Shown: positions 27,715 to 36,839, counted from the stretch's first letter. The stretch: DNA of 64,000 bases from Burkholderia pseudomultivorans (GCF_902499075.1 NZ_CABVPP010000004.1:177007-241006); one strand, 5' to 3'. Notes: generated by a model not told the origin, from the letters alone. Numbers and translations: made by a program.

Positions 27715-28686
27715 GTGAACGTGAAAAAACCCTGGCTCTCGGCAGGACAGGTCCTGCTCACCCTGATCGTCGTCGTCGTCGCCGCGCTCGTGCTATGGCG
27801 CGTGATCGACTACTACATGTTCTCGCCATGGACGCGCGACGGGCACGTGCGCGCCGATGTGATCCAGGTCGCGCCCGACGTGTCGGGGCTGATCACGTCC
27901 GTCGAAGTCGCCGACAACCAGGCCGTCACGCGTGGACAGGTGTTGTTCGTGATCGACCGCGCGCGCTACGCGCTCGCGGAACGGCTCGCCGAAGCGACGC
28001 TCGCCCAGCGCCGCGCGACGCTCGCGCAAGCGAAGCGCGAATATGCGCGCAACCTGCAGCTCGGCAATCTCGTCGCGAGCGAGCAGGTCGAGGAGAGCCG
28101 CACGCGCGTCGAGCAAGGCGAAGCGGCCGTGCAGGATGCGCAGGTGTCGCTCGACACCGCGAAGCTGAACCTGCAGCGCACGACCGTCGTGAGCCCCGTC
28201 GACGGCTATCTGAACGATCGCGCACCGCGCGTCGGCGAATACGTGCCGGCCGGCCGTGCCGTGCTGTCGGTCGTCGATCGCAACTCATTCCGCGTCGACG
28301 GCTATTTCGAGGAAACCAAGCTGCGCGGCATCCATATCGGTCAGCCCGTCGACATCTTCGTGATGGGCGAACCGCACTCGCTGCGCGGTCACGTGCAGAG
28401 CATCGTCGCGGCGATCGAGGATCGCGACCGCACGCAAGGGTCGAACCTGCTGCCGAACGTGAATCCCGCCTTCAGCTGGGTGCGGCTCGCGCAGCGCGTG
28501 CCGGTGCGCGTCGCGCTCGACGAAGTGCCGGACGATTTCCGCATGATCGCCGGGCGCACCGCGACTGTCGCCGTGCGTGCGCCCGATACGCAGCGCCGCG
28601 ATCGCGCGCAGCCGGCCGCGCCGGCCGCGCCGGTCGCACCTCCCGCGTCCGGCACGGCCGCCAGCGCGGCGGGAGCGTCGCAATGA
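27715..28686 (+). CDS. HlyD-family periplasmic adaptor (AaeA-like)
   Basis: 323 residues from a GTG at 27715. One N-terminal membrane anchor (VLLTLIVVVVAALVLWRVI) is followed by a lipoyl-like half motif (DVSGLITSVEVADNQAVTRGQVLF), a coiled-coil hairpin (about 90-150) and a second half (TTVVSPVDGYLNDRAPRVGEYV). It links the FUSC transporter to the outer-membrane channel. The C-terminal tail is Ala/Pro-rich and probably disordered. Its end overlaps the NodT start by 4 bases. Confidence 0.9.
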   Translation: MNVKKPWLSAGQVLLTLIVVVVAALVLWRVIDYYMFSPWTRDGHVRADVIQVAPDVSGLITSVEVADNQAVTRGQVLFVIDRARYALAERLAEATLAQRRATLAQAKREYARNLQLGNLVASEQVEESRTRVEQGEAAVQDAQVSLDTAKLNLQRTTVVSPVDGYLNDRAPRVGEYVPAGRAVLSVVDRNSFRVDGYFEETKLRGIHIGQPVDIFVMGEPHSLRGHVQSIVAAIEDRDRTQGSNLLPNVNPAFSWVRLAQRVPVRVALDEVPDDFRMIAGRTATVAVRAPDTQRRDRAQPAAPAAPVAPPASGTAASAAGASQ

Positions 28687-30191
28687 AGCGGCCCGGTCTT
28701 CGCGTCGCGGCGACGCTCGCGCCGCTCGCGTTCGCGCTCGGCGCATGCAAGTCGGTCGGCCCCGACTACACGCTGCCGCAGCAGGCGTACGTGAACGCAC
28801 CGCTCGCCAATCACGCGCTCGACGATGCGAACGGGACGCTCGTTTCGCACGACGCGGTGCCCGGCAACTGGTGGCAGCTGTACGACGATCCGGCGCTCAA
28901 CGACCTCGTGCGCAGCGCGCTGACGTCGAATACCGACCTGCGCGTCGCGGCGGCCAATCTCGCGCGATCGCGTGCGGCGCTCGAGGTCGCGAACCAGCAG
29001 GGCGGCTTCTCGGGCCGCACCGAAGCCGCGGTGCAACGCGCGCAGGAATCGGCCGAGCAGTATCTGCTCGAGAACAAGCTGCCGGTCGTCAACGAAGGGT
29101 CGGTCGGCATCAACGTGTCGTACGAGATCGATCTGTTCGGCAAGCTGCGGCGCGGCGTCGAAGCGGCGCGCGCAGACAGCGAGGCCGTACAGGCCGCCGC
29201 CGATCTCGCGCGCATCACGGTCGTCGCCGACGTCGTGCGCGCTTACGTCGAAGCGTGTTCGGCCGGTGAGGAACTCGAGATCGCGAAGCAGTCGGTCGCG
29301 CTGCAGCGGCAGCGTGTCGCGCTCTCGCAGCGGCTGCGTGACGTCGGGCGCGGCAATCAGACCGAGGTGACGCGCGGCGTCACGCAGGTCCGCACGCTCG
29401 CCGCCGACATCCCGCGCTTCGAAAGCCGCCGCAAGATCGCGCAGTACCAGCTCGCTGCGCTGCTCGCGCGCGCGCCGGCCGACTTGCCGAAGGCCGTCAC
29501 CGAATGCGCGCGGCTGCCGAAGCTGCGCCGCCCGATTCCGATCGGCGACGGCGCCGCACTGCTGCGCCGCCGTCCCGACGTGCGCGAGGCCGAACGTCAA
29601 CTTGCGGCTGCAACGGCGCGCATCGGCGTCGCGACCGCCGCGCTGTATCCGTCGATCAGCATCGGCGCGTCGGCGGGTTCGGTCGGCGTCGCCGCCGATC
29701 TCTTCTCGTCGACGACGAATCGCTGGTCGTTCGGCCCGCTGATCAGCTGGACCTTTCCGGTCAACGGACAGCGCGCGCGTGTGCGCGAAGCCGAAGCCGC
29801 GACCGGCGGTGCCCTCGCGCATTTCGACGGCGTCGTACTGAATGCGCTGCGCGAAACGCAGTCGAGCGTCGCCGCGTATGCGGCCGACGTACAGCGTGCG
29901 GACGAACTGCGTACCGCGTACGAGTCGGCGCGCAGCTCGGCCGACGAAACGCATCGGCTCTATCGCGCCGGACGCGAGTCGTTCATCGCCGATCTCGACG
30001 CGACGCGCACGCTGACGAGCGTGCACGCGCAGGTTGCGGCCGCCGAAGGACAGGTCGCGGCCGATCAGGTGAGATTGTTTCTCGCGCTCGGCGGCGGATG
30101 GGAAGGTGATGCGATGCCCGCTGCGTCGCAGCAGGAAACGTCGTCGGCTCGGCCGGCGGCGGCGGACGGCGCGGCGAATAACGCGCGATAA
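28683..30191 (+). CDS. NodT-family outer-membrane efflux lipoprotein
   Basis: 502 residues. The N-terminus has a lipoprotein signal ending in the lipobox LGAC (Cys about residue 22), followed by KSVGPDYTLPQ, the usual start of mature NodT/OprM-like channels. Two repeated outer-membrane efflux domains with long helices follow (RAALEVANQQGG; RIGVATAALYPSISIGASAGS). It forms the exit duct for the pump encoded just upstream. Confidence 0.92.
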   Translation: MKRPGLRVAATLAPLAFALGACKSVGPDYTLPQQAYVNAPLANHALDDANGTLVSHDAVPGNWWQLYDDPALNDLVRSALTSNTDLRVAAANLARSRAALEVANQQGGFSGRTEAAVQRAQESAEQYLLENKLPVVNEGSVGINVSYEIDLFGKLRRGVEAARADSEAVQAAADLARITVVADVVRAYVEACSAGEELEIAKQSVALQRQRVALSQRLRDVGRGNQTEVTRGVTQVRTLAADIPRFESRRKIAQYQLAALLARAPADLPKAVTECARLPKLRRPIPIGDGAALLRRRPDVREAERQLAAATARIGVATAALYPSISIGASAGSVGVAADLFSSTTNRWSFGPLISWTFPVNGQRARVREAEAATGGALAHFDGVVLNALRETQSSVAAYAADVQRADELRTAYESARSSADETHRLYRAGRESFIADLDATRTLTSVHAQVAAAEGQVAADQVRLFLALGGGWEGDAMPAASQQETSSARPAAADGAANNAR

Positions 30192-30300
30192 GCGTGTCGT
30201 GCAGGCGAATGCCGCACGCCGGTCGCATCGGCGGTAAACTCGACCGCACTTTCGTTGTCCATTTGCCGCGCACGATGCGGCCCGTCCCCGGAGACTCGCC

Positions 30301-30726
30301 ATGCGAACCAGTGCCCGCAATCAATTCACCGGTCAGATCAGCGCCGTCAAAACGGGCGCCGTCAACGACGAAATCACGCTGCGCACGCCGGACGGTCTCG
30401 AGATCGTCGCGGTCATCACGCACGGCAGCGCCGCGTCGCTCGGCCTGTCGACCGGCACGAAAGCGTTCGCGCTCGTGAAGGCGTCGTCGGTCATCGTGAT
30501 GGTCGATGTCGATGCCAGCAAGGTCTCGGCACGCAACTGCATCGCGGGCACCGTCGCGTCGGTCGCGAAGGGCGCCGTGAATTCGGAAGTCGCCATCAGG
30601 ACGGCAGGCGGCACCGAGATCATCGCGATCGTCACGAACGATAGCGTCGAACGCCTCGGACTCACGAGCGGCAGCGCCGCGACGGCGATGTTCAAGGCAT
30701 CGAGCGTGATCGTCGGCATCGAATGA
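30301..30726 (+). CDS. Di-Mop molybdate-binding protein
   Basis: 141 residues made of two tandem TOBE/Mop domains (about 4-68 and 74-140). Their starts, ARNQFTGQISAVKTGAVNDE and ARNCIAGTVASVAKGAVNSE, match closely. Such molbindins store or sense molybdate in the cytoplasm. The TGA overlaps the nifQ ATG by 4 bases, so molybdate binding and NifQ are made together. No molybdate ABC transporter or nitrogenase gene is in the window. Confidence 0.9.
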   Translation: MRTSARNQFTGQISAVKTGAVNDEITLRTPDGLEIVAVITHGSAASLGLSTGTKAFALVKASSVIVMVDVDASKVSARNCIAGTVASVAKGAVNSEVAIRTAGGTEIIAIVTNDSVERLGLTSGSAATAMFKASSVIVGIE

Positions 30727-31331
30727 AGGATTCGAAGCCGGTTGACGCGAGCGCGTGTGCGGCGGGCGCCGAGACGTTGCGGTCGCTGCTGTCGGGCGCG
30801 GTCGATCAGCGCAATCCGGACGCGAGACTGTTCGCCGTGCTCGTCGCGGCGCGCGCGCGCCGCAACGAGCTCGCGCTGCTCGGTCTGTCGCACGCGCAAT
30901 TGACGCGGCTGCTCGCGCGACATTTTCCGGCGTTGTCCGGCGACGTCGCCGCGGAATTGGCAGCGCCTTTTATCGTTCGCTCCTTGCCGCCCGCACATGC
31001 CAAGTTCGTCGCGACCTTGCATGCACTGCTGATGCGCGATATCGGCGCTGCAGTGGCCGTCGACGACGCCGACTGCGTCGCTTCGATCGTCGCGCATGGG
31101 TGTCTGCGCGGCGATCATCTGTGGCGCGACCTCGGGCTCGACGGCCGCGACGCGGTCGCGGCGATGCTCGATCGCTATTTTCCGGCGGTCGCGGCGCGCA
31201 ACGTCGGTCAGCTGCGCTGGAAGAAATTCCTGGCGCAGGAAGCCGCTGCATCGCTCGGCTTGCCGCCGGGGCCCGCGCCTGGATGTCCCGGCTGCGAGGA
31301 CTTTCCTGTTTGCTTTCCTCCGCAGCGATAG
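30723..31331 (+). CDS. nifQ: NifQ-family molybdenum-trafficking protein, one motif cysteine missing
   Basis: 202 residues. NifQ carries an Fe-S-Mo cluster that donates Mo to FeMo-cofactor assembly. The hallmark C-terminal motif C-x4-C-x2-C-x5-C is present as C188, C191 and C197 (APGCPGCEDFPVCF), but the first position, residue 183, is Gly. The region LRWKKFLAQE before it is conserved. With three of four ligands the cluster may be altered. The partner is a Mop protein, not nif genes, suggesting a general Mo-handling role. A non-diazotrophic relic is the alternative. Confidence 0.85.
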   Translation: MKDSKPVDASACAAGAETLRSLLSGAVDQRNPDARLFAVLVAARARRNELALLGLSHAQLTRLLARHFPALSGDVAAELAAPFIVRSLPPAHAKFVATLHALLMRDIGAAVAVDDADCVASIVAHGCLRGDHLWRDLGLDGRDAVAAMLDRYFPAVAARNVGQLRWKKFLAQEAAASLGLPPGPAPGCPGCEDFPVCFPPQR

Positions 31332-31397
31332 TCGGTCGCGACGGTTGCGCGGCTGCGTCGCCTCGGTTCGCTGTGCCGCTACTCGGAGCATCTCGCC

Positions 31398-31769
31398 ATG
31401 ACGGATATTGCCAGCCCCAATCTGCCCTCGCGCGATTTCGACGCGACGTCGCGCTTCTACGCCAAGTTCGGGTTTGTCGCAACCTGGCGCGATGAAGACT
31501 GGATGATTCTGCGGCGACGCGATCTGTTACTCGAGTTCTTTCGGCATCCCGATCTCGATCCGGCTGAAAGCTGGTTCAGCTGCTGTTTTCGCCTCGACGA
31601 TGTCGACGCGTTCTTCGATGAAGTGATCGCGGCCGGCATACCGGAGACGACGACCGGATGGCCTCGCGCGCATCGGCCGAAGCGGGAGGCGTGGGGGGGT
31701 ACGGTCGGTGCGCTGGTTGATCTGGATGGAACGTTGATTCGGCTGGTTCAGAACGGCGGGGGAATGTAG
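31398..31769 (+). CDS. Bleomycin-resistance-like (VOC) protein
   Basis: 123 residues with the glyoxalase fold: NLPSRDFDATSRFYAKFGF at the start and LVDLDGTLIRLVQNG at the end. The pattern DWMILRRRDLLLEFF is that of bleomycin-binding Ble proteins, which sequester glycopeptide antibiotics without metal catalysis. It is a single-gene unit after nifQ with a 66-base gap. Assignment to resistance is by family only. Confidence 0.78.
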   Translation: MTDIASPNLPSRDFDATSRFYAKFGFVATWRDEDWMILRRRDLLLEFFRHPDLDPAESWFSCCFRLDDVDAFFDEVIAAGIPETTTGWPRAHRPKREAWGGTVGALVDLDGTLIRLVQNGGGM

Positions 31770-32290
31770 GCCGTTGGGCGCTTGTGGGGCAAACGGTGTG
31801 CCGTCGCCGTGTACAGTGCGCGGATGCTGTCGGTTATGGTGGTTTCGCCCGGTGCGTCGGTCAGTGAAGATTGCGTCCCACTGATAAGCGTGCGCGTCTT
31901 GTTTATCAGGCGTCGCGTCACTCATCGAGAGATGGACGAAGGTATTGCATCATTTCGCGTGAGCCTCGCGTCGAAAGGGACCGTGGACGATGGCGATGTC
32001 GGCGCAGGATGTGGTCTCGAACACGGAGCATCGGCAGCGCAACGGGATCGACTCCGTTCCTTCACGTCGACGGGCATGCGTCGTCGCTCGATCAGGATGA
32101 CGAATTTTCTCAGTTGCACTTCGCGTGAATCGTGTGCGGACTTCGCTCGGGAACGCGAAATGCTACGCGTCGATAAGCTTTGCAAGCGTCCACGCCGCTG
32201 CTCGCGCGCTGACGTTTTTGCCACCTCGGTGTTTACCGCGGCGCAACTCAAAACGACGCGACAGGTCAGCTGCATGCCTGCCGCCGACGG
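31770..32290. other. Gene-free stretch
   Basis: About 520 bases with no convincing coding or RNA feature on either strand. Several long readings pass through it but none resembles a protein. Confidence 0.5.
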
Positions 32291-32318
32291 ACGTCGCCGC
32301 GCGATGGCGCGGCGACGT
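32291..32318 (-). terminator. Strong hairpin after the ProQ-like gene
   Basis: A perfect 11-bp GC-rich stem (32291-32301 with 32308-32318) and 6-base loop lie 8 bases past the stop. No T-run follows on the minus strand, so it may act as an RNA-stabilising 3' hairpin rather than an intrinsic terminator. Confidence 0.6.
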
Positions 32319-32326
32319 ATCCGACT

Positions 32327-32983
32327 TTACTCGTTACCAGCCGCTTGCTGTTCGACTTGCGGCGCCGATTCGACCGACGGTTGCGTGTCCGCGGCGGCCG
32401 GCTGCTGCACGGCGGCGTCCGTCTGCGCGTCGGCCTTCGGCTGCTGCGCGCCCTTCGCCGGCTTCGCAGCACCCTTGCCGGGACGCCGCGACTTCAGGTG
32501 TCGCGCGCGCGCCGCATCGTCGCGCGTCACGCGCCCTGCTTCGTTGCCCTGCAGATCGACGCGAACCGCATCTTCAACGAGGCACGACCAGTAACGGTTG
32601 CCGCGACACCACGTCGACATCGCGTCGCGCAGCTCCGCTTCGCTCAGACCGAGCGTCTGTGCTTCGCGGGCGAGGTCTTCCCAGATGCCGACCTTCAGCG
32701 GCACCTTCGGTGCCGGATTCTTCGGGAACGCGCGCGGGAAACGCCGTTGCAGCTTTCCGATCGCGACGATCACAGGGTCGACCGGCGCCGACGGCTTTGC
32801 CGGCGCGGCCTTCGCGCTCGTCGCTGCTTTGGTGCCGGCACCCGATTTGGCCCCGCGAGGCGGACGATCGCCGGACGGCTTCGCGCCGGTGTCCGGACGC
32901 GTTGCCGGCCGCTTCGCGTTCCGTTCCTGCTTGGCCTTCGCTGCGAGCTGCGCCCGCAATTCGGCAAGTTGTTCAAAACCCAT
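32327..32983 (-). CDS. proQ: ProQ/FinO-domain RNA chaperone
   Basis: 218 residues. The central FinO fold, about 67-150, contains AIGKLQRRFPRAFPKNPAPK and AMSTWCRGNRYW. Basic, Ala/Lys/Pro-rich flanks lie on either side, with an acidic Gln-rich tail. ProQ-family proteins bind structured small RNAs and mRNA 3' ends. The start MGFEQLAELRAQLAAKAKQE at 32983 is the usual N-terminal helix; longer reading lacks similarity. Being on a secondary replicon it may be an additional FinO-type protein rather than the main cellular ProQ. Confidence 0.88.
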   Translation of the reverse strand: MGFEQLAELRAQLAAKAKQERNAKRPATRPDTGAKPSGDRPPRGAKSGAGTKAATSAKAAPAKPSAPVDPVIVAIGKLQRRFPRAFPKNPAPKVPLKVGIWEDLAREAQTLGLSEAELRDAMSTWCRGNRYWSCLVEDAVRVDLQGNEAGRVTRDDAARARHLKSRRPGKGAAKPAKGAQQPKADAQTDAAVQQPAAADTQPSVESAPQVEQQAAGNE

Positions 32984-33671
32984 AAATTCAATCCACCAGG
33001 AGTGTAAGGCGTGATTCGCGCGGCCATCGCGCGTATCGACGTCGGACCACGCGCTTCGCCGCATCGACTGCAGCATCTGCCGCCGACGCGGATCGCGACG
33101 AAACCGCATCGCGCACGCCACTGTTTCAGGCACCGGCCAAGATGCCGGACAAGGCAGGAGTGGAAGTATACCGGTACGCGCGGATGACGGCTGACTCACT
33201 GGTCCGGAACGGCCGGAATGCGCGGACGCGGACTGCGACCGACGGGTCGGTGACCGCGGGAAAGCGGCCGTGCTGGGTAACGAAAATGGACGGGATGTCA
33301 GAAGCAATGGGGCACGATGATTTCCGGTGCGCCGGCATGCTGCGCAGCGGGAAGGAACGATTCCCGGATCGCGAGATGAGGTACGGTGCGAAGAGGTGTT
33401 CGGAATCGCGTTGCGCAAGATCGCGCGAATCTTGTCACCTATATCCCGCCGCCTCAGCCGTGCGATGAACGGACGGAGCGAAACGCGCGTCGATGCCCCC
33501 GGTCTATTTGGTTGCGTATGCATCCTTTTCGTCCCGAGTCGCATCGCTGCCGAAAAGCACGAAAGTGCGTAGTATGTCGTGCAGCGTCCGGCTGTTGTGC
33601 GTTCACGTTATCGCGTGCCCAGCCGCATACACATTGCCTATGCAAACCCGGTTGCGCAACGGAGCAGATCC
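32984..33671. other. Divergent intergenic region without a gene
   Basis: About 690 bases between the divergent ProQ-like and DUF2889 genes. No protein or RNA gene recognised. It must contain both promoters; a CAG/GGAG ribosome site is visible only at the right end (33661-33665). Confidence 0.5.
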
Positions 33672-34256
33672 ATGGTTTCCCCCGACGACACCGCGCGGCA
33701 AGACGTCACGCGCGAGGAAATTCATCATCGGCAGATCGACATGCGCGGTTATCGACGCAGCGACGGCTTGTTCGAAGTGACGGCGTGTCTGACCGACCGA
33801 AAGCCTGTCGACTTTACGCCGCCCGGCGACGCGCGGATGATCGCCGCACATGCGCCGATTCACGATCTGGGCGTCACGCTCGTCTTCGATGGCGACATGA
33901 TCGTTCGCGCGGTTTCCACTTTCATCAAATCGCATCCGTACGCGCAATGTCCCGGCGGCGGCGATTCGCTGCAGGCGCTGGTCGGCCTGCGCATCGGTGC
34001 CGGGTGGAACAGCGAGGTTCGCAAGCGCCTGCCATCGTGCGACACCTGCACGCATTTGAAGGAGATCCTTACGCCGCTCGCGACGGCCGCGTATCAGACG
34101 ATGGTCGGATTTCGCCCGTCGTCGCTGAACGAGTACAACGGCGACGGCAAGCCGGTGAAAATCGACAGTTGCTATGCCTACGGCGCTTCGCGCGATCTCG
34201 TGAAGCGTCTGTGGCCAGAACATCATCGACCGGAAGCGGCGAAGACGGGAGATTAG
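33672..34256 (+). CDS. DUF2889-domain protein
   Basis: 194 residues. The opening EEIHHRQIDMRGYRRSDGLFEVTACLTDRKP and the cysteine-containing CDTCTHLKEILTPLATAAYQ are hallmarks of DUF2889. The family is of unknown function and often lies near aromatic-degradation genes. GGAGC precedes the ATG at 33672. No signal peptide or membrane helix. Possible metal binding through C and H residues is an inference. Confidence 0.8.
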   Translation: MVSPDDTARQDVTREEIHHRQIDMRGYRRSDGLFEVTACLTDRKPVDFTPPGDARMIAAHAPIHDLGVTLVFDGDMIVRAVSTFIKSHPYAQCPGGGDSLQALVGLRIGAGWNSEVRKRLPSCDTCTHLKEILTPLATAAYQTMVGFRPSSLNEYNGDGKPVKIDSCYAYGASRDLVKRLWPEHHRPEAAKTGD

Positions 34257-34287
34257 TCGAGCGCGCGTCCGGCCACGGCATCACGAA

Positions 34288-34779
34288 TCAAAAGATGCCG
34301 AGCGCCAGTCCTGCCGCGAGCGCGGCGCCGAGTTCCGCGCAGCGCGCCAGATCGTCGGCGTCGATGGTCTTCGGCGCAAGGATGCGCTCCGGTGTCTGCG
34401 CATGCGTGCATACGATCAGGCCCGGCGCCACGCTGTTGAGTCGCCAGCCGGTCGCGATCCGGTCGATCTGGCGTAGCGCGTTCTGACCATCGCTGCCCGC
34501 GCAGATCATCGCCGCATACGGCCGGCCGTTCACGCGATCGAGGACGGGGTAATAACAGCGATCGAAGAAATCCTTCATGACGCCGGACATCGCCGCAAGA
34601 TTTTCCGGCGTCGCGAAGAGGTACGCGTCGGCGCTCAATACGTGCTCGGGCGTAGTCGCATCCGCGCGCTGCAGCCGGACGTCGACACCCGATTCGTCGC
34701 GTGCAGCCGCGGCCGCCGCCTCGGCCATCTGACGCGTCCCGCCGGTCATCGTGTGATAGACGATCAGTAGCGTTTTCAT
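34288..34779 (-). CDS. Flavodoxin-like NAD(P)H-dependent oxidoreductase
   Basis: 163 residues. The N-terminal strand and FMN phosphate loop read KTLLIVYHTMTGGTRQMAEA, and the later loop is ATPENLAAMSGVMKDFFDR. It fits the NADPH-dependent FMN reductase/flavodoxin family. The start at 34779 is the true fold start. Transcribed divergently from nothing nearby; it sits 125 bases downstream of the TetR gene on the same strand and may be in its regulon. Confidence 0.82.
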   Translation of the reverse strand: MKTLLIVYHTMTGGTRQMAEAAAAAARDESGVDVRLQRADATTPEHVLSADAYLFATPENLAAMSGVMKDFFDRCYYPVLDRVNGRPYAAMICAGSDGQNALRQIDRIATGWRLNSVAPGLIVCTHAQTPERILAPKTIDADDLARCAELGAALAAGLALGIF

Positions 34780-34904
34780 CGATCGGTCCTCACGCTCCGA
34801 TGCGTCTGTACTGGTGATATGCATGTCGGTGTCGATAAGCGCGGCAGGCTTCAGCGATTCCGGGCTCATCGCACCACGCGGGAAGTGCGCTCAATCTCAC
34901 GATT

Positions 34905-35543
34905 TCACCGTGCGTCCTTGCCGTCGGCGCGCGAGTAGCGCGCGAGAAACATGTCGGCCGCCGATTCGGCGACCTTTCGTCGATCCTGCGAGTCGAGCGG
35001 CGGCTGGCCCATCGTCAATTGCGGCCAGAACGCAAACGCCTTCACGATGCCATGCAACTGTTGCGCGGCAAATACGGGGTCGGATACAACCAAACGTCCG
35101 GCGGCGGACGCTTCGCGGATCCATACGGTGACATCTTCTTCGCGCTCGCCGAGGCGCGCGACCATGTCGCGTGCGCGGTCCGGCGAATGCATCGCCGCGC
35201 CGATCGCGACACGCGCAAGCGCCAGGAACGACTCGTCGTTCAATAACTTTAGTTTGCGATTCAACAGCGCGACGAGTTGCTCGCGCAACGGGACATCGTC
35301 GCGATATGCAGGTGTGCCGTCGCCCTGCGTCGCGTTCCACAGTTTCTGCAGGATCGCGACAAACAGCGCGTCCTTGCTCGGAAAATGATTGTAGATCGTG
35401 CGCTTCGATACGCCGGCGTGAGCGGCGATTCGATCCATGCTCGTTGCGTCGTAACCGGAAGCGAGAAACTCCTCGATCGCCGCATCGACAATGGCAGCAC
35501 GTTTGCGGTCGGTGAGGCGCTGTGGAGACGAGGTGATGTTCAT
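34905..35543 (-). CDS. TetR-family repressor
   Basis: 212 residues. The N-terminal HTH is canonical (MDRIAAHAGVSKRTIYNHFPSKDALF) and the all-helical C-terminal domain resembles the TetR_C_7/AcrR group. It is divergent from a metallo-hydrolase gene across an 81-base gap carrying two matching palindromes, so it very probably represses both itself and that gene. Confidence 0.88.
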   Translation of the reverse strand: MNITSSPQRLTDRKRAAIVDAAIEEFLASGYDATSMDRIAAHAGVSKRTIYNHFPSKDALFVAILQKLWNATQGDGTPAYRDDVPLREQLVALLNRKLKLLNDESFLALARVAIGAAMHSPDRARDMVARLGEREEDVTVWIREASAAGRLVVSDPVFAAQQLHGIVKAFAFWPQLTMGQPPLDSQDRRKVAESAADMFLARYSRADGKDAR

Positions 35544-35554
35544 TCGAAAAATTT

Positions 35555-35570
35555 TACACCGCGCAGTTTA
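35555..35570. promoter_or_regulatory. TetR operator half-pair 1
   Basis: TACACC-GCGC-AGTTTA, an imperfect copy (two mismatches) of the perfect palindrome at 35589-35604. The centre-to-centre distance of 34 bases is about three helical turns, placing both sites on one face of the DNA. It lies 12 bases from the TetR start codon. Confidence 0.65.
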
Positions 35571-35588
35571 CTTTCCCGAATAAGAAAC

Positions 35589-35604
35589 TACACTGCTGAG
35601 TGTA
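35589..35604. promoter_or_regulatory. TetR operator half-pair 2 (perfect palindrome)
   Basis: TACACT-GCTG-AGTGTA is a perfect 6-bp inverted repeat 21 bases before the start codon of the metallo-hydrolase gene, in the divergent promoter region shared with the TetR gene. Confidence 0.75.
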
Positions 35605-35624
35605 CTTTTTCGGACGAATCCAAC

Positions 35625-36749
35625 ATGGCCTCACCTTTTACCTTTGTGCAGCGCGCGCTGGGCCTCACGGCCGGGAAGCGCAGTCGCGCGTATGGTCGCC
35701 GTTCAACGCAGCATAACGGCGCGCGCTTCGCCAACGTGAGGCCGCGGCCAGCCGACGGATTCGGGAAGATGCTTCGGATCGCATGGAACATGCTCGTCAA
35801 TAAACCACAAGGCACGATGCCCGCCGCGGCACTGCCCGTCGATCGGTTGACCGTATCCGAACTCGACGAAGCGCCGGACCGCAGCCTGTACCGCCTTGGG
35901 CATTCGACACTGCTCATCAAGTTGCGCGGCGAATGGTGGTTGACCGATCCCCTCTTTTCGGAGCGCGCATCGCCGTTCCGCACGCTCGGTCCGAAGCGGT
36001 TCCACCCTACGCCGATCGCGCTCGAGGATTTGCCTCCGCTGCGTGGAGTGATCCTGTCGCACGATCACTACGATCACCTCGATCGTGAAACGGTGCTCGC
36101 GCTCGCTTCAACGACCGGCGTATTCGTCACGCCGCTGGGCGTCGGCGACCGCTTGATCGAATGGGGTGTCGATGCAACGAAAGTGCACCAGCTCGATCGG
36201 TGGCAAAGCGTCGAGATCGATGGGCTATCGGTGACGGCCACGCCCGCGCAGCATTTCTCCGGCAGGAGTCTGTTCGATGGCGACAGCACGCTTTGGGCGT
36301 CATGGGTCATCGTCGACGACGATCTTCGTGTGTTCTTCAGCGGGGACACCGGTTACTTCGATGGCTTCAAGGCAATCGGCGATCGCTTGGGGCCGTTCGA
36401 TGTGACATTGATCGAGACTGGCGCATACGACGCGCAGTGGCCGTACGTGCATATGCAGCCGGAAGAAACGGTTCAGGCTCATATCGATCTACGCGGACGA
36501 CAACTCCTACCGATACACAACGGAACATTCGACCTTGCCATGCATCGTTGGCAAGATCCGTTCGAAAGGGTGACGGCGCTCGCCGTGGCGCGAGGTGTTG
36601 CGCTGTCGACGCCGCGGATGGGCGAACGTCTCGATCTCGATGCACCGCATCGCGGCGAGCAATGGTGGCGGGCCGTGCCTGAGGAGAAAAGCGCGTCCGG
36701 AAGGAAGGCGCGCCGCTGGCGGTTGTGTCCGGCGGAAGCCGAGAGGTAA
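35625..36749 (+). CDS. Metallo-beta-lactamase-fold hydrolase (NAPE-PLD/UlaG-like)
   Basis: 374 residues. The metal motif HxHxDH appears as SHDHYDHLD (H146, H148, D150, H151). Further ligands are expected at PAQHFSGR, SGDTGY and PIHNGTFDLA. The extra N-terminal segment and the GHSTLLIKLRGEWWLTDP region are typical of membrane-associated, phospholipase D-like MBL proteins. The ATG at 35625 begins MASPFTFVQRALG. Controlled by the divergent TetR gene by inference. Substrate unknown. Confidence 0.86.
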   Translation: MASPFTFVQRALGLTAGKRSRAYGRRSTQHNGARFANVRPRPADGFGKMLRIAWNMLVNKPQGTMPAAALPVDRLTVSELDEAPDRSLYRLGHSTLLIKLRGEWWLTDPLFSERASPFRTLGPKRFHPTPIALEDLPPLRGVILSHDHYDHLDRETVLALASTTGVFVTPLGVGDRLIEWGVDATKVHQLDRWQSVEIDGLSVTATPAQHFSGRSLFDGDSTLWASWVIVDDDLRVFFSGDTGYFDGFKAIGDRLGPFDVTLIETGAYDAQWPYVHMQPEETVQAHIDLRGRQLLPIHNGTFDLAMHRWQDPFERVTALAVARGVALSTPRMGERLDLDAPHRGEQWWRAVPEEKSASGRKARRWRLCPAEAER

Positions 36750-36839
36750 GTTTACGGGCGATATCGCCTTGCGAATATCGGCGATGCGGTCGTCCCGTGG
36801 CCCTCGTCCAAACCGTGCGTTGCGTCGGTTTGCACACGC

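Noticed and set aside
31782-32594. Plus-strand open frame of 270 codons
   Set aside because: It overlaps the ProQ-like gene on the opposite strand and has no coding features.
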